The translations under genes and the position numbers were made by a program. This document shows, one piece after another, positions 56,881-64,000 of a stretch of 64,000 nt of DNA (the first letter of the stretch is position 1; every line of letters begins with the position of its first letter). The DNA lies in contig JBOFEA010000004.1 of the NCBI GenBank assembly GCA_051647535.1, positions 402,244 to 466,243 on the forward strand. Direction: 5' to 3'. The notes beneath the pieces are model-generated. The model was not told the DNA's origin. It ran no database searches and saw only the letters and a list, made by a program, of their open reading frames with translations. The DNA comes from Brevinema_A sp051647535. Lineage in GTDB: Bacteria > Spirochaetota > Brevinematia > Brevinematales > Brevinemataceae.

Positions 56881-57603
56881 TTATCTGTTTTCTTGTTTTA
56901 AGTGGTAATAATCATTTAGTACTTTAGGAATATATTCCTGAGTTTCTTTGTAAGGTGGTACACCGTTATTTCTATCTACAGCAGCAGGACCAGCGTTATA
57001 AGCAGCAAGTGCTTTGACTAAATTACCTTGATACTTGTCAAGCATTTGACGGAGATATTTGGTACCGCCGTAAATATTTTGTTCGGGATCAAAAATATCT
57101 GTAATCCCTAAGTCTTGAGCGGTTTCCGGCATTAGCTGCATCAATCCTTTAGCTCCTGCTCGTGAAACTGCAGAGGGATTATACAATGATTCAGTTTTGA
57201 TTACGGAATGAATTAATTCTTTATCTATATTAAATTCTTGAGATGCCGCTTTGATAATATTATCCCATGTTTCGGGATTGGTTTGTTTGGATAGGTATGG
57301 TTTTGGTTGAGCTGAAGGCATAGCACCATTTTTAATGTATTCTTTTAATAATGTATCAACTTTATTGTCTGCCAAACTACTGGGAGTAGTATTTTTTAAT
57401 GTATTATCACTCATGACATTCAAATCCGAATCCATACGTGCTGACATTACTTCTTTTAAAATGTTTGAAAAATTTGTTTGATTATTATTTTGAGAACTAT
57501 TTTCTTTTTGTATTGATTTTTTGGAAGGTCCGCTTAATTTTTGGATTTCAGTGATACGGGCTTCTATATTTTTGATTCTGGAAATAATATGTTCGGAAGG
57601 CAT
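56881..57603 (-). CDS. Lytic transglycosylase (SLT domain)
   Basis: The catalytic domain begins about residue 113: IIKAASQEFNIDKELIHSVI, then KTESLYNPSAVSRAGAKGLM with the catalytic Glu138, QLMPETAQDLG and LVKALAAYNAGPAAVDR. The first 110 residues are polar and likely disordered (KKSIQKENSSQNNNQTNFSN), with no signal peptide, so export may use the flagellar type III system. GAGGTACCG precedes the ATG. Pairing with the FlbB-like gene points to a flagellar muralytic role, which is inference. Confidence 0.78.
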   Translation of the reverse strand: MPSEHIISRIKNIEARITEIQKLSGPSKKSIQKENSSQNNNQTNFSNILKEVMSARMDSDLNVMSDNTLKNTTPSSLADNKVDTLLKEYIKNGAMPSAQPKPYLSKQTNPETWDNIIKAASQEFNIDKELIHSVIKTESLYNPSAVSRAGAKGLMQLMPETAQDLGITDIFDPEQNIYGGTKYLRQMLDKYQGNLVKALAAYNAGPAAVDRNNGVPPYKETQEYIPKVLNDYYHLKQENR

Positions 57604-57670
57604 CGGTACCTCGAATATAATAAATTATTTATATATGCTATCTTTCATTATATTTGGTTTATTTAAAAAT

Positions 57671-57711
57671 CTCAATAAAAGCTTCATATGTATTATCTAT
57701 TGAGTTTTTTT
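57671..57711. other. Stem overlapping the truB promoter
   Basis: CTCAATA (57671-57677) pairs with TATTGAG (57698-57704) followed by seven T residues, terminator-like on the + strand. No + strand gene lies just upstream, so it may block read-through from farther away or be fortuitous. Confidence 0.35.
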
Positions 57712-57728
57712 AAGCTTTCTTTTATAAT
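57700..57728 (+). promoter_or_regulatory. Promoter of truB
   Basis: TTGAGT (57700-57705) and TATAAT (57723-57728) are 17 bp apart, 21 nt before truB. Confidence 0.75.
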
Positions 57729-57748
57729 ATAATATTAAAGGTGGAACT

Positions 57749-58645
57749 ATGGAATTTGGTATATTGGGAGTTAACAAGCCCTCAGGAATGACTTCTTTCG
57801 ATGTTGTTCGTGCGGTAAAAAGAATAACCGGGATAAAAAAAATTGGTCATGGAGGAACATTGGATCCGATGGCTGAAGGTGTACTTCTTGTTTTGCTGGG
57901 GAATGCAACCGGATTGTTCGATGCTCTTCTTCATCTTCCTAAATCTTACAAAACATGGATTCAGCTTGGTACATCAACTGATACCGGAGACAAAGAAGGA
58001 TGTGTTGTCGATCACATGCCTGTAGGTTCTTATTCTTTGGAAACAATAGTTATGAATACAAAATCATTAACTGGAAAAATTTTGCAAACTCCTCCTAAAT
58101 TTTCTGCCCTTAAAGTAAACGGTACTCGGGCATATCAATTAGCCCGTGAGGGTAAAGAAGTTGCTATTTCACCTCGGGAAGTCCATGTTTATTCTTGGGA
58201 TAAAATTGAATATCATCCCGAATCACAAGTGATTTCAGCCGTTATTGAATGCGGATCCGGTACTTATATTCGTTCTTTGGGCGAAGATCTTGCTCGAAAT
58301 CTTGGTACGGTTGGTCATTTAAGTTTTCTTCAACGTATATCTTCCGGTGGTATCACACTTGACCAAACTCTCTCATTGGATAAGCTTGCGGATTCTTGGA
58401 GAGAAAAGATGATTTCTTCTGAAAATGCATTAAGTTTTCTTCCTTCTCTCAAATGGGATGGTGCTTTTGAACATTTGTATACAGGGAAACCATTAAAGAA
58501 AGAAGATTTTACTTCTTTTCCCGACAGCTGTGGAATTCATACTCTTTGGTTTAAAGATAAAATTGCAGCATTGGTATTTATCGAAAATAATAAAATCGTC
58601 TATAGTAAAAATTTTTCTCATTTGTATCAATCTTTGTTTTTATAA
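57749..58645 (+). CDS. truB: tRNA pseudouridine(55) synthase TruB
   Basis: TruB makes pseudouridine 55 in the T-loop of most tRNAs. The N-terminal ILGVNKPSGMTSFDVVRAVK and GHGGTLDPMAEGVLLVLLG with the catalytic Asp39 are diagnostic; DTGDKEG, KFSALKVNGTRAYQLAREGK and ECGSGTYIRSLGEDLARNLG follow. The C-terminal PUA-like part is short. Length 298 is usual. AAAGGTGG precedes the ATG. The usual rbfA/ribF neighbours are not here; a YfhO-like membrane protein gene follows after 23 nt. Confidence 0.95.
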   Translation: MEFGILGVNKPSGMTSFDVVRAVKRITGIKKIGHGGTLDPMAEGVLLVLLGNATGLFDALLHLPKSYKTWIQLGTSTDTGDKEGCVVDHMPVGSYSLETIVMNTKSLTGKILQTPPKFSALKVNGTRAYQLAREGKEVAISPREVHVYSWDKIEYHPESQVISAVIECGSGTYIRSLGEDLARNLGTVGHLSFLQRISSGGITLDQTLSLDKLADSWREKMISSENALSFLPSLKWDGAFEHLYTGKPLKKEDFTSFPDSCGIHTLWFKDKIAALVFIENNKIVYSKNFSHLYQSLFL

Positions 58646-58668
58646 AATATTTTTTAAGGAATTTAAAT

Positions 58669-61158
58669 ATGAAATCAATAAGTATTTCAAGGTATTATAT
58701 TTTGCTTTCTGTACTACTAGTTGGATTGACAGCATTATTGTTTCGTGAAAGTTTTATGGGATTGGTACTTCAAGGTGTTGATGATAATATTTCAATGCGG
58801 CAGGTTTTGCTAAGATCTTTATTATCTCATCAAGGCTATCATTTTATTCCTAATTATTGGCTGGGATTTATTTTTAATATTCCTAATCCTGATTTTTATA
58901 ATACAATTCTTCAATTTACCGGTAAAACACAAGTGGTATTTGTGTATGTATTGGCGTTGTTGTTGTCGGGATTTATAGTTTTTAACTTGTTAAGACGATT
59001 GGATATTTCTCCTATGTCTTCTATTTTTGGATCTTTGTCTTATACGTTTCTCCCCCATGTGTTATCTTTGGTATACAGTGGACATGCGCTTGCATTGGAA
59101 GCAATTCCTATGACTCCCGGTCTTCTTCTTTGTATCAGTGTGATATTAGATGGAAAAACCAAATCTTCTTTGCTTCGCGTGCTTGCAGCAGTGTGGGGTG
59201 GGATCTTTTTTGCATGGATGATGATAGGGGAACCACAGCGTGGAATTTACGGATCTGTTTTGGCGGTTGCATGGGTTGTTTTTTTATTATTTAATACAAA
59301 CACTATTTCTTTTAAAGAAAGAAAATTTTTTACTCTCCAGCTTTTTAAAAAGAAATTAAGTCTTCTTGTATTAACTGCGGTAGTAGGGATAAGTATATTT
59401 GCGTCAACGCTGGTATTTTGGTCAAATTCGGAATTTCTCTCTAATCCGGGATCTTGGGAATTTGCAACTTCATGGTCTTTTCCTCCTTCTGAATTGTTGG
59501 ATACATTTGCATTTGGTTTTCACGGATTGATTACTTCTGATCCGGAAGTTCCTTATTATGGTCAAAAACCCTTAGCAGGTAATACCGATTCGCTTGGATT
59601 TTTTATGCTTCTTCTTACTGTATTATCTGCTGTGTTAATGCTTCGATTGAAAAACAGTACGTATAAATTCTTTTTTATTGCCGGGCTACTTGCATTGCTG
59701 TTATCCTTTGGAAAATACTTCCCCGGAACGCCATTTTTTTGGCTTTGGTACTCTATTCCCGGCATGAGCAAACTTCGTGTTCCTGCAAAATTTCTAAGTA
59801 TTACCGGATTGTGTTGGAGCGTTGTAGCTGCAATGGGATTGGATTTTGTCAAAACATCATTTCAAAATAATGATAAAAAAATTACTAAAATTGTATGTGT
59901 TTTTCTAACAGCAGCAGCTGCAGTATCAATTATTTGGCTTATTAGTTTGATTGTCTCTGGCGGAGGAGATGCAGCTCCTATCAGAAAAGTATTGGGTCGA
60001 TCCGATAGAAAAATAATAGATGCAGCATTATCAGGTCGTGTTAATTCAGTATTAGTGATGGCTTTTTCATTTGCTGTATCTGCTGCAGTTTGTATCGGTA
60101 TGTATATGAAACCTAAAATGTCTCGATTTCTACCTTCATTAGTTATATTATTTACAATATTTAATTTATATTCTTCCAATAGAATTTTTATTGCAAAAAC
60201 TTATGTTGACGAAAAGGAATATTATCCACGGACTGCGTTAATTCAATTTCTTGAACAAAATCTTTCTCCATTGTATCGAGCATCCGGAAGTTTGTTTATT
60301 CCTAATCTTACCGGATCTCCTGCTCCTATGGGTTTTGTAATTGAGCAGGCATTATATGCAGAGAATAATTACGATTTAACATATGCTTTTCCTTATTTTG
60401 ATATTAATATGTTTGGTCGTATTCCTATTTCACGTATTGATGACGGATATTATCAATTTTTCAAAAGTGCTTACGATTCAGTGCCTGTTTATCAGTCGTA
60501 TTCTGATATTTGGGAATTAAATAAACGTGTGTGGTTTGCCGGTAATGTGAAGTATTTAATTGTCGGTAAGGAAATAGAAGAAAATTTTCAAAATGAATTG
60601 GCTCGTGATACGGTATATGTGACTAATTTACAAACCAGATTTGGTAATACCGTTAAAATTTTTGAATTAAATAATGTTCTTCCGCGTTTTGCTATATTTA
60701 ATAATGTTAAATCAACTGTTGATTATGAACTTTTTCAAGAATTTACGTTTGCACTTCAGAATATGGATCAATTTGTTCTTCCTGTCGAGCAGTCCGGTAT
60801 AGAAATTAATCCGGCTCTTCTTCCTAAACCTCCGCTGGAAGCTGAAGTAATAAGAAAAAATTATAACGCTTATGAAATTAAATTGGGATTTGAAGAAGAT
60901 AAGGTACTATATTTTGGAGATTTATTTGATAAAGGCTGGAAGGCTGAATTGGATGGCGAGCAAGTAGGTATTCATCGAGCAAACGGTATTCAGCAGTATG
61001 TATATATTCCCAAAAATACTCAACAATTAACATTATTTTATGATCGTCCTGTTGCAGGGTTTTGGTATTCACGTATACTAATAGCCGCAGCAATTGCTGC
61101 GGCGGTAGGATTTTTTATCTATGTTCAAGTATTGAAACGTAAATCATTGAATAAGTAA
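58669..61158 (+). CDS. YfhO-like polytopic membrane protein
   Basis: The 829-residue protein has about a dozen membrane helices in its first two-thirds (VLLVGLTALLFRESFMGLVL, LLALLLSFGKYF-type segments) and a soluble end. The C-terminal region FEEDKVLYFGDLFDKGWKAE, LDGEQVGIHRANGIQQYVYI, YDRPVAGFWYSRILIAAAI is characteristic of the YfhO family, thought to be glycosyltransferase-like envelope proteins. GVDDNISMRQVLLRSLL after helix 1 could hold the acidic residue of GT-C enzymes. Substrate unknown; TTAAGGAATTT precedes the ATG. Confidence 0.75.
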   Translation: MKSISISRYYILLSVLLVGLTALLFRESFMGLVLQGVDDNISMRQVLLRSLLSHQGYHFIPNYWLGFIFNIPNPDFYNTILQFTGKTQVVFVYVLALLLSGFIVFNLLRRLDISPMSSIFGSLSYTFLPHVLSLVYSGHALALEAIPMTPGLLLCISVILDGKTKSSLLRVLAAVWGGIFFAWMMIGEPQRGIYGSVLAVAWVVFLLFNTNTISFKERKFFTLQLFKKKLSLLVLTAVVGISIFASTLVFWSNSEFLSNPGSWEFATSWSFPPSELLDTFAFGFHGLITSDPEVPYYGQKPLAGNTDSLGFFMLLLTVLSAVLMLRLKNSTYKFFFIAGLLALLLSFGKYFPGTPFFWLWYSIPGMSKLRVPAKFLSITGLCWSVVAAMGLDFVKTSFQNNDKKITKIVCVFLTAAAAVSIIWLISLIVSGGGDAAPIRKVLGRSDRKIIDAALSGRVNSVLVMAFSFAVSAAVCIGMYMKPKMSRFLPSLVILFTIFNLYSSNRIFIAKTYVDEKEYYPRTALIQFLEQNLSPLYRASGSLFIPNLTGSPAPMGFVIEQALYAENNYDLTYAFPYFDINMFGRIPISRIDDGYYQFFKSAYDSVPVYQSYSDIWELNKRVWFAGNVKYLIVGKEIEENFQNELARDTVYVTNLQTRFGNTVKIFELNNVLPRFAIFNNVKSTVDYELFQEFTFALQNMDQFVLPVEQSGIEINPALLPKPPLEAEVIRKNYNAYEIKLGFEEDKVLYFGDLFDKGWKAELDGEQVGIHRANGIQQYVYIPKNTQQLTLFYDRPVAGFWYSRILIAAAIAAAVGFFIYVQVLKRKSLNK

Positions 61159-61166
61159 AATGTTTG

Positions 61167-61550
61167 TTAGTACACAAAAGGCTGTAGCATTTCTTCGGCA
61201 TTTGGATCTCCTCCGAAATCATTAACTGATCCGGGTCCGAATTGGTAATTCGGATCAAGCCAGTAGCTGTTTGTTCTATTGTCAAACGGACGAGGAGTAA
61301 ATGCCGAATTTGACATGCTTTCCGATGTTGATGCATTGAATTTGTCAATATCGGATTGGTCGCCTGTTTTAACACGGGAATTTAGTTTGTTTGCTTGATC
61401 GATTTCGAGTTCGCTTTCAGCCGGTATTTGCATAGGTTCTTGTGCTGTTTTAGCGTATTGAGTAGCTTCTTCATCCGGTGTAAAAACAGGAGCACCTGAC
61501 ATTCCCCAAGTTATGCTATGCAGAAGAATAATAAAAATAATATTTTTCAT
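61167..61550 (-). CDS. Small secreted protein of unknown function
   Basis: The 127 residues start with a signal peptide (MKNIIFIILLHSITWGMSGA) and contain an acidic, Asn/Asp/Ser-rich remainder (DEEATQYAKTAQEPMQIPAE, SYWLDPNYQFGPGSVNDFGG). No domain is recognised, and the mature part is probably largely disordered. AGAGGATTTATT precedes the ATG. It ends 8 nt from the convergent YfhO-like gene with no terminator between them. Confidence 0.6.
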   Translation of the reverse strand: MKNIIFIILLHSITWGMSGAPVFTPDEEATQYAKTAQEPMQIPAESELEIDQANKLNSRVKTGDQSDIDKFNASTSESMSNSAFTPRPFDNRTNSYWLDPNYQFGPGSVNDFGGDPNAEEMLQPFVY

Positions 61551-61707
61551 AATAAATCCTCTTTTTAATTTAAACTTTTTATTTTATAGTTAAAATATAA
61601 AAACAAATATGTAAGAAAGAGATATCATTATAAGTTTTTTTTATAATTATGTAAACTCTTTCTATTATTATATTATGTATTATATTATTATGTTTTGAAA
61701 ATTACAA

Positions 61708-61716
61708 TGATATAAT
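61708..61716 (+). promoter_or_regulatory. Extended -10 of the nfeD-hisS unit
   Basis: TGATATAAT (61708-61716) is a good extended -10; the -35 region is weak. The predicted start is about 15 nt before the NfeD-like gene. Confidence 0.5.
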
Positions 61717-61737
61717 AATAAATAACAGGAGTGTATG

Positions 61738-62172
61738 ATGCCTGAATGGTTTTCTCCTAATTTTTGGTGGATTCTTGCGTTAGTGTTGTTGGTTTTGGAA
61801 ATTATAACACCGGCAACAGTGTTGATTTTTATTTCCTTAGCTGCGGTGTCTGTGGCACTGCTGTCTTATATCTTTCCTTTTAAATGGTTTTTAGCAGGAA
61901 TATTTTTTTTATTATCGTTTTTATTTATTAAATTAGTTCGGCCGATAGTGCTTCAAAATACCGAACGTTCGAAGTTTGGAGTAGATGCTTTGGCAGGCAG
62001 TGAAGTAATGGTTGTGGAAGAAATTAATCATAAATTAAATACAGGAAAAGTTAAATATAATGGTATTGTATTTTTGGCGGAAAGTCTTAATAATGAAATA
62101 ATTCCTGTTAATATATGGGTTTCTGTAGATTCTGTAGACGGAATCAAATTAAAAGTAAAAAGAGAGAATTAA
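61738..62172 (+). CDS. NfeD/YbbK-like membrane protein
   Basis: Short NfeD-family proteins pair with SPFH (stomatin/flotillin) proteins in membrane quality control. The start chosen is ATG 61738 (MPEWFSPNFWWILALVLLVL), 6 nt after AGGAG, rather than the ATG 3 nt earlier. Two or three hydrophobic helices occupy the first half; the C-terminal OB-like domain holds LAGSEVMVVEEINHKLNTGK and IWVSVDSVDGIKLKVK. No SPFH gene is adjacent. The stop TAA overlaps the hisS ATG (TAATG), implying coupled translation. Confidence 0.8.
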   Translation: MPEWFSPNFWWILALVLLVLEIITPATVLIFISLAAVSVALLSYIFPFKWFLAGIFFLLSFLFIKLVRPIVLQNTERSKFGVDALAGSEVMVVEEINHKLNTGKVKYNGIVFLAESLNNEIIPVNIWVSVDSVDGIKLKVKREN

Positions 62173-63659
62173 TGAGTACCAAATTATCAACTAATTCATA
62201 TCCTGGAACAAGAGATTTTTATCCTAAAGAGATGCGTTTCAGAAAACAAATGTTTCATTTAATAGAAGAAACATTAGAATATTTTGCTTATGAGAAAATT
62301 TCAGGGCCGTTATTGGAAAGTTTTGAAATTTATGCGGCGAAAAGCGGAGAAGAAATTGCAGAGCGTCAATTATATGTATTTACCGATAAAGGTGATAGGA
62401 AAGTGGCTGTTCGGCCTGAATTGACGCCTACTATTGCTAGAATGTTTGCAGCCAAAAAAAATGATTTGGCACCTATTCAGCGGTGGTATTCCATCGAAAA
62501 TTTTATGCGTTATGAACGTCCTCAGAAAGGTCGCCTTCGAGAATTTGTACAAATTAATGTAGATTTAATCGGTGTGAAGGGAGTAAGTGCTGATTTTGAG
62601 ATTTTGAAAACAGCAAAGGGAATTTTTGATGTATTTGGTGCTAATTCGGAAATGTATGAAATACGGATTAATCATCGAGGGTTTATCAGTGATGTATTAA
62701 GAGATTATCTTGGTGTTTCGGATGAAAATCAAGAAATTGTAATGAAGATTTTGGATAAAAAAGACAAGCTGGAAAAAGAAAAGTTTGTTGAACTGTTATT
62801 AACTTCAGGTATTACAAAAGTTCAGATTGAAAAATTATTAACAGTACTGGGACAGGATTTGGATCAAAATATAGAATTAGTACCAAATTCAATTGTTGCG
62901 CAAGAATTAAAACAAGTGTTAGAATTAGGAAAGGAAATTTTCGGGAAAAATAATCCCTTAAAATTTGATTTTTCAGTAGTAAGGGGATTGGCGTATTATA
63001 CGGGGTTGGTATTTGAGGCTTATGACAAAGATCCGGCAAATATAAGGGCGTTATTTGGTGGTGGGCGTTATGATTCTTTACTTGGTTTATTCAGCAAAGG
63101 GGAAGATGTTCCGGGGATAGGTTTTGCGATTGGCGATGTGACGTTTGAATTATTTTTAAAGAATCATGGTTTGTTGAATAACAGTGATTTGATAGTGGAA
63201 AAACATATGATTGCTGTAGATAAGGGAGTATCATTAGTGTTATTCCATAGAGTATTTAATCAATTGAAAAAAATGCAGAATATGTTTGTTAAAGAGATTT
63301 ATATGTTGGAAAGTTTGATAGGGACGTCGGAAAGTAATGCTGATTCACGGAATTCGTTGGAAAAGATTGTAGGAATGATAGAGAAAAATGCATTTTTTGA
63401 TATAGAAAAATTTAATAATATAAGAGAGAAACAGTGGTTAAATTCTGTTATATTAGAAAAGGATAAGCAAATATTGATAGAAATTTATCCTGACATTAGC
63501 AAGCCGCTTGGAAAACAGTTAAGTTATGCAGATAAAGCCCATATTAATTATGTGTGGATTTGTGGTGAACCGGAATTAATTCGGGGAATAGTTAAGCGAA
63601 AAAATATGTTTACAGGAAGAGAAGAAGAATTTGATTTAAAAACACTGGAATTGTATTAA
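62172..63659 (+). CDS. hisS: Histidine--tRNA ligase
   Basis: HisRS charges tRNA(His). From ATG 62172 (MSTKLSTNSYPGTRDFYPKE) the class II core is complete: motif 1 region with YEKISGPLLESFEIYAAKSG, VRPELTPTIARMFA, the motif 2 loop RYERPQKGRLREFVQINVDL, HisRS-specific VVRGLAYYTGLVFEAYD, GGGRYDSL and motif 3 GIGFAIGD. The 495-residue length exceeds E. coli HisRS (424), with a long and divergent C-terminal anticodon region. It is a synthetase rather than HisZ because both His-specific blocks are intact. Overlap by 1 nt with the NfeD-like gene. Confidence 0.92.
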   Translation: MSTKLSTNSYPGTRDFYPKEMRFRKQMFHLIEETLEYFAYEKISGPLLESFEIYAAKSGEEIAERQLYVFTDKGDRKVAVRPELTPTIARMFAAKKNDLAPIQRWYSIENFMRYERPQKGRLREFVQINVDLIGVKGVSADFEILKTAKGIFDVFGANSEMYEIRINHRGFISDVLRDYLGVSDENQEIVMKILDKKDKLEKEKFVELLLTSGITKVQIEKLLTVLGQDLDQNIELVPNSIVAQELKQVLELGKEIFGKNNPLKFDFSVVRGLAYYTGLVFEAYDKDPANIRALFGGGRYDSLLGLFSKGEDVPGIGFAIGDVTFELFLKNHGLLNNSDLIVEKHMIAVDKGVSLVLFHRVFNQLKKMQNMFVKEIYMLESLIGTSESNADSRNSLEKIVGMIEKNAFFDIEKFNNIREKQWLNSVILEKDKQILIEIYPDISKPLGKQLSYADKAHINYVWICGEPELIRGIVKRKNMFTGREEEFDLKTLELY

Positions 63660-63712
63660 GTAAAAATAATAAAAAATATGTATGTAAAAAATTAAAAAAG
63701 ATAAAAAAAAGA

Positions 63713-63742
63713 TTGACAAAATCATAAAAAATAAGTTATACT
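63713..63742 (+). promoter_or_regulatory. Upstream tandem promoter (P1) at the window end
   Basis: TTGACA (63713-63718) and TATACT (63737-63742) are 18 bp apart. An A-rich block (AAAAAAGATAAAAAAAA) lies just upstream and resembles an UP element. Confidence 0.75.
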
Positions 63743-63889
63743 AACATCACAACTTAAGCAATTGGGTATTTTGATTAGCAAGATTTGTCATTTATTATTT
63801 GATCTTTCTTGGTTTTTGAGAGAGATTTATTTTGTTTTTTATTATATAAAATTATCATTTGAAAAAGATAAAAAAAGATAAAAAAACAG

Positions 63890-63918
63890 TTGACAAATTA
63901 AAATGAATGTATTATAAT
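63890..63918 (+). promoter_or_regulatory. Downstream tandem promoter (P2), full consensus
   Basis: TTGACA (63890-63895) and TATAAT (63913-63918) are exactly 17 bp apart, a perfect consensus. The same A-rich block (AAAAAAAGATAAAAAAA) precedes it as precedes P1. Confidence 0.85.
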
Positions 63919-64000
63919 AAAAGCTCGATGTCGGAGATGATAGTAGAATTGGATAAATGAAGAATATCTATTATTATTTTGAGATTGAGGAAAGAAAAGC
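63919..64000 (+). other. Leader of a strongly transcribed unit beyond the window
   Basis: Between P1 and P2 and from P2 to the window end I see no convincing gene. After P2 the sequence has a GC-rich patch (GCTCG) near the predicted start and then AT-rich sequence. A frame opening at ATG 63958 has no ribosome-binding site. Two strong tandem promoters with UP-like elements suggest a stable-RNA operon, but no rRNA or tRNA is in the window. Confidence 0.4.

Noticed and set aside
63958..64000. Open frame beginning at ATG 63958 and running to the window edge
   Set aside because: No ribosome-binding site, only 14 codons, and it follows two promoters of stable-RNA type; too little to call a gene.

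Overview
The window comes from a low-GC (roughly one third G+C) bacterium, almost certainly a spirochaete. The main evidence is a FlaA-type periplasmic flagellar sheath protein, a FlbB-like flagellar collar protein, a FliJ-type chaperone, CheW, and secreted Ig-like proteins with OmpL47-style repeats. Base composition and gene complement would fit a Brevinema-like or other deep-branching spirochaete, but the genus is inference only.

Bases 1-28,268 are one long translation/transcription block on the + strand: rplK (partial)-rplA-rplJ-rplL-rpoB-rpoC, a strong terminator, a new promoter with a ~290-nt structured leader, then rpsL-rpsG-fusA-tuf and the S10-spc-alpha genes through rplQ, closed by a second terminator. 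rpmD and map are missing from their usual places, and rpsD lies alone at 46.7-47.3 kb. Many junctions carry hairpins without a T-tract, which are candidate autoregulatory or processing sites.

Bases 28.3-32.3 kb hold gatB, coaX, a cell-wall amidase and a membrane-anchored GerMN protein. flaA, with an unusual 12-glutamine tail, ends at a 21-bp bidirectional terminator. Facing it on the - strand is a three-gene set: ABC exporter, stand-alone ParB domain and M1-like secreted peptidase. After that come an unknown exported protein, cheW, an OmpL47-like repeat protein, yebC and a purine nucleoside phosphorylase.

Bases 43-49.3 kb are mostly on the - strand: dnaE, rpsD, ispG and an orphan HisA-like TIM barrel with an altered catalytic position. 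tsaE, a small unknown gene, an NlpC/P60-like secreted hydrolase and mtnN follow.

Bases 51.9-54.2 kb are an accessory cluster on the - strand: three tandem secreted Ig-like paralogues, a possible diverged fourth, a 43-residue membrane peptide and a small exported protein. The last of these and fliJ are driven by back-to-back promoters that leave essentially no 5' leader on either side.

Bases 54.3-63.7 kb carry fliJ, a phosphoglucosamine mutase, flbB-like and lytic transglycosylase genes (-), truB, a YfhO-like membrane protein, a small secreted protein (-), an NfeD-like protein and hisS. The last 340 bases hold two tandem near-consensus promoters with repeated A-rich upstream elements and no clear gene, probably the start of a strongly expressed stable-RNA operon just outside the window.
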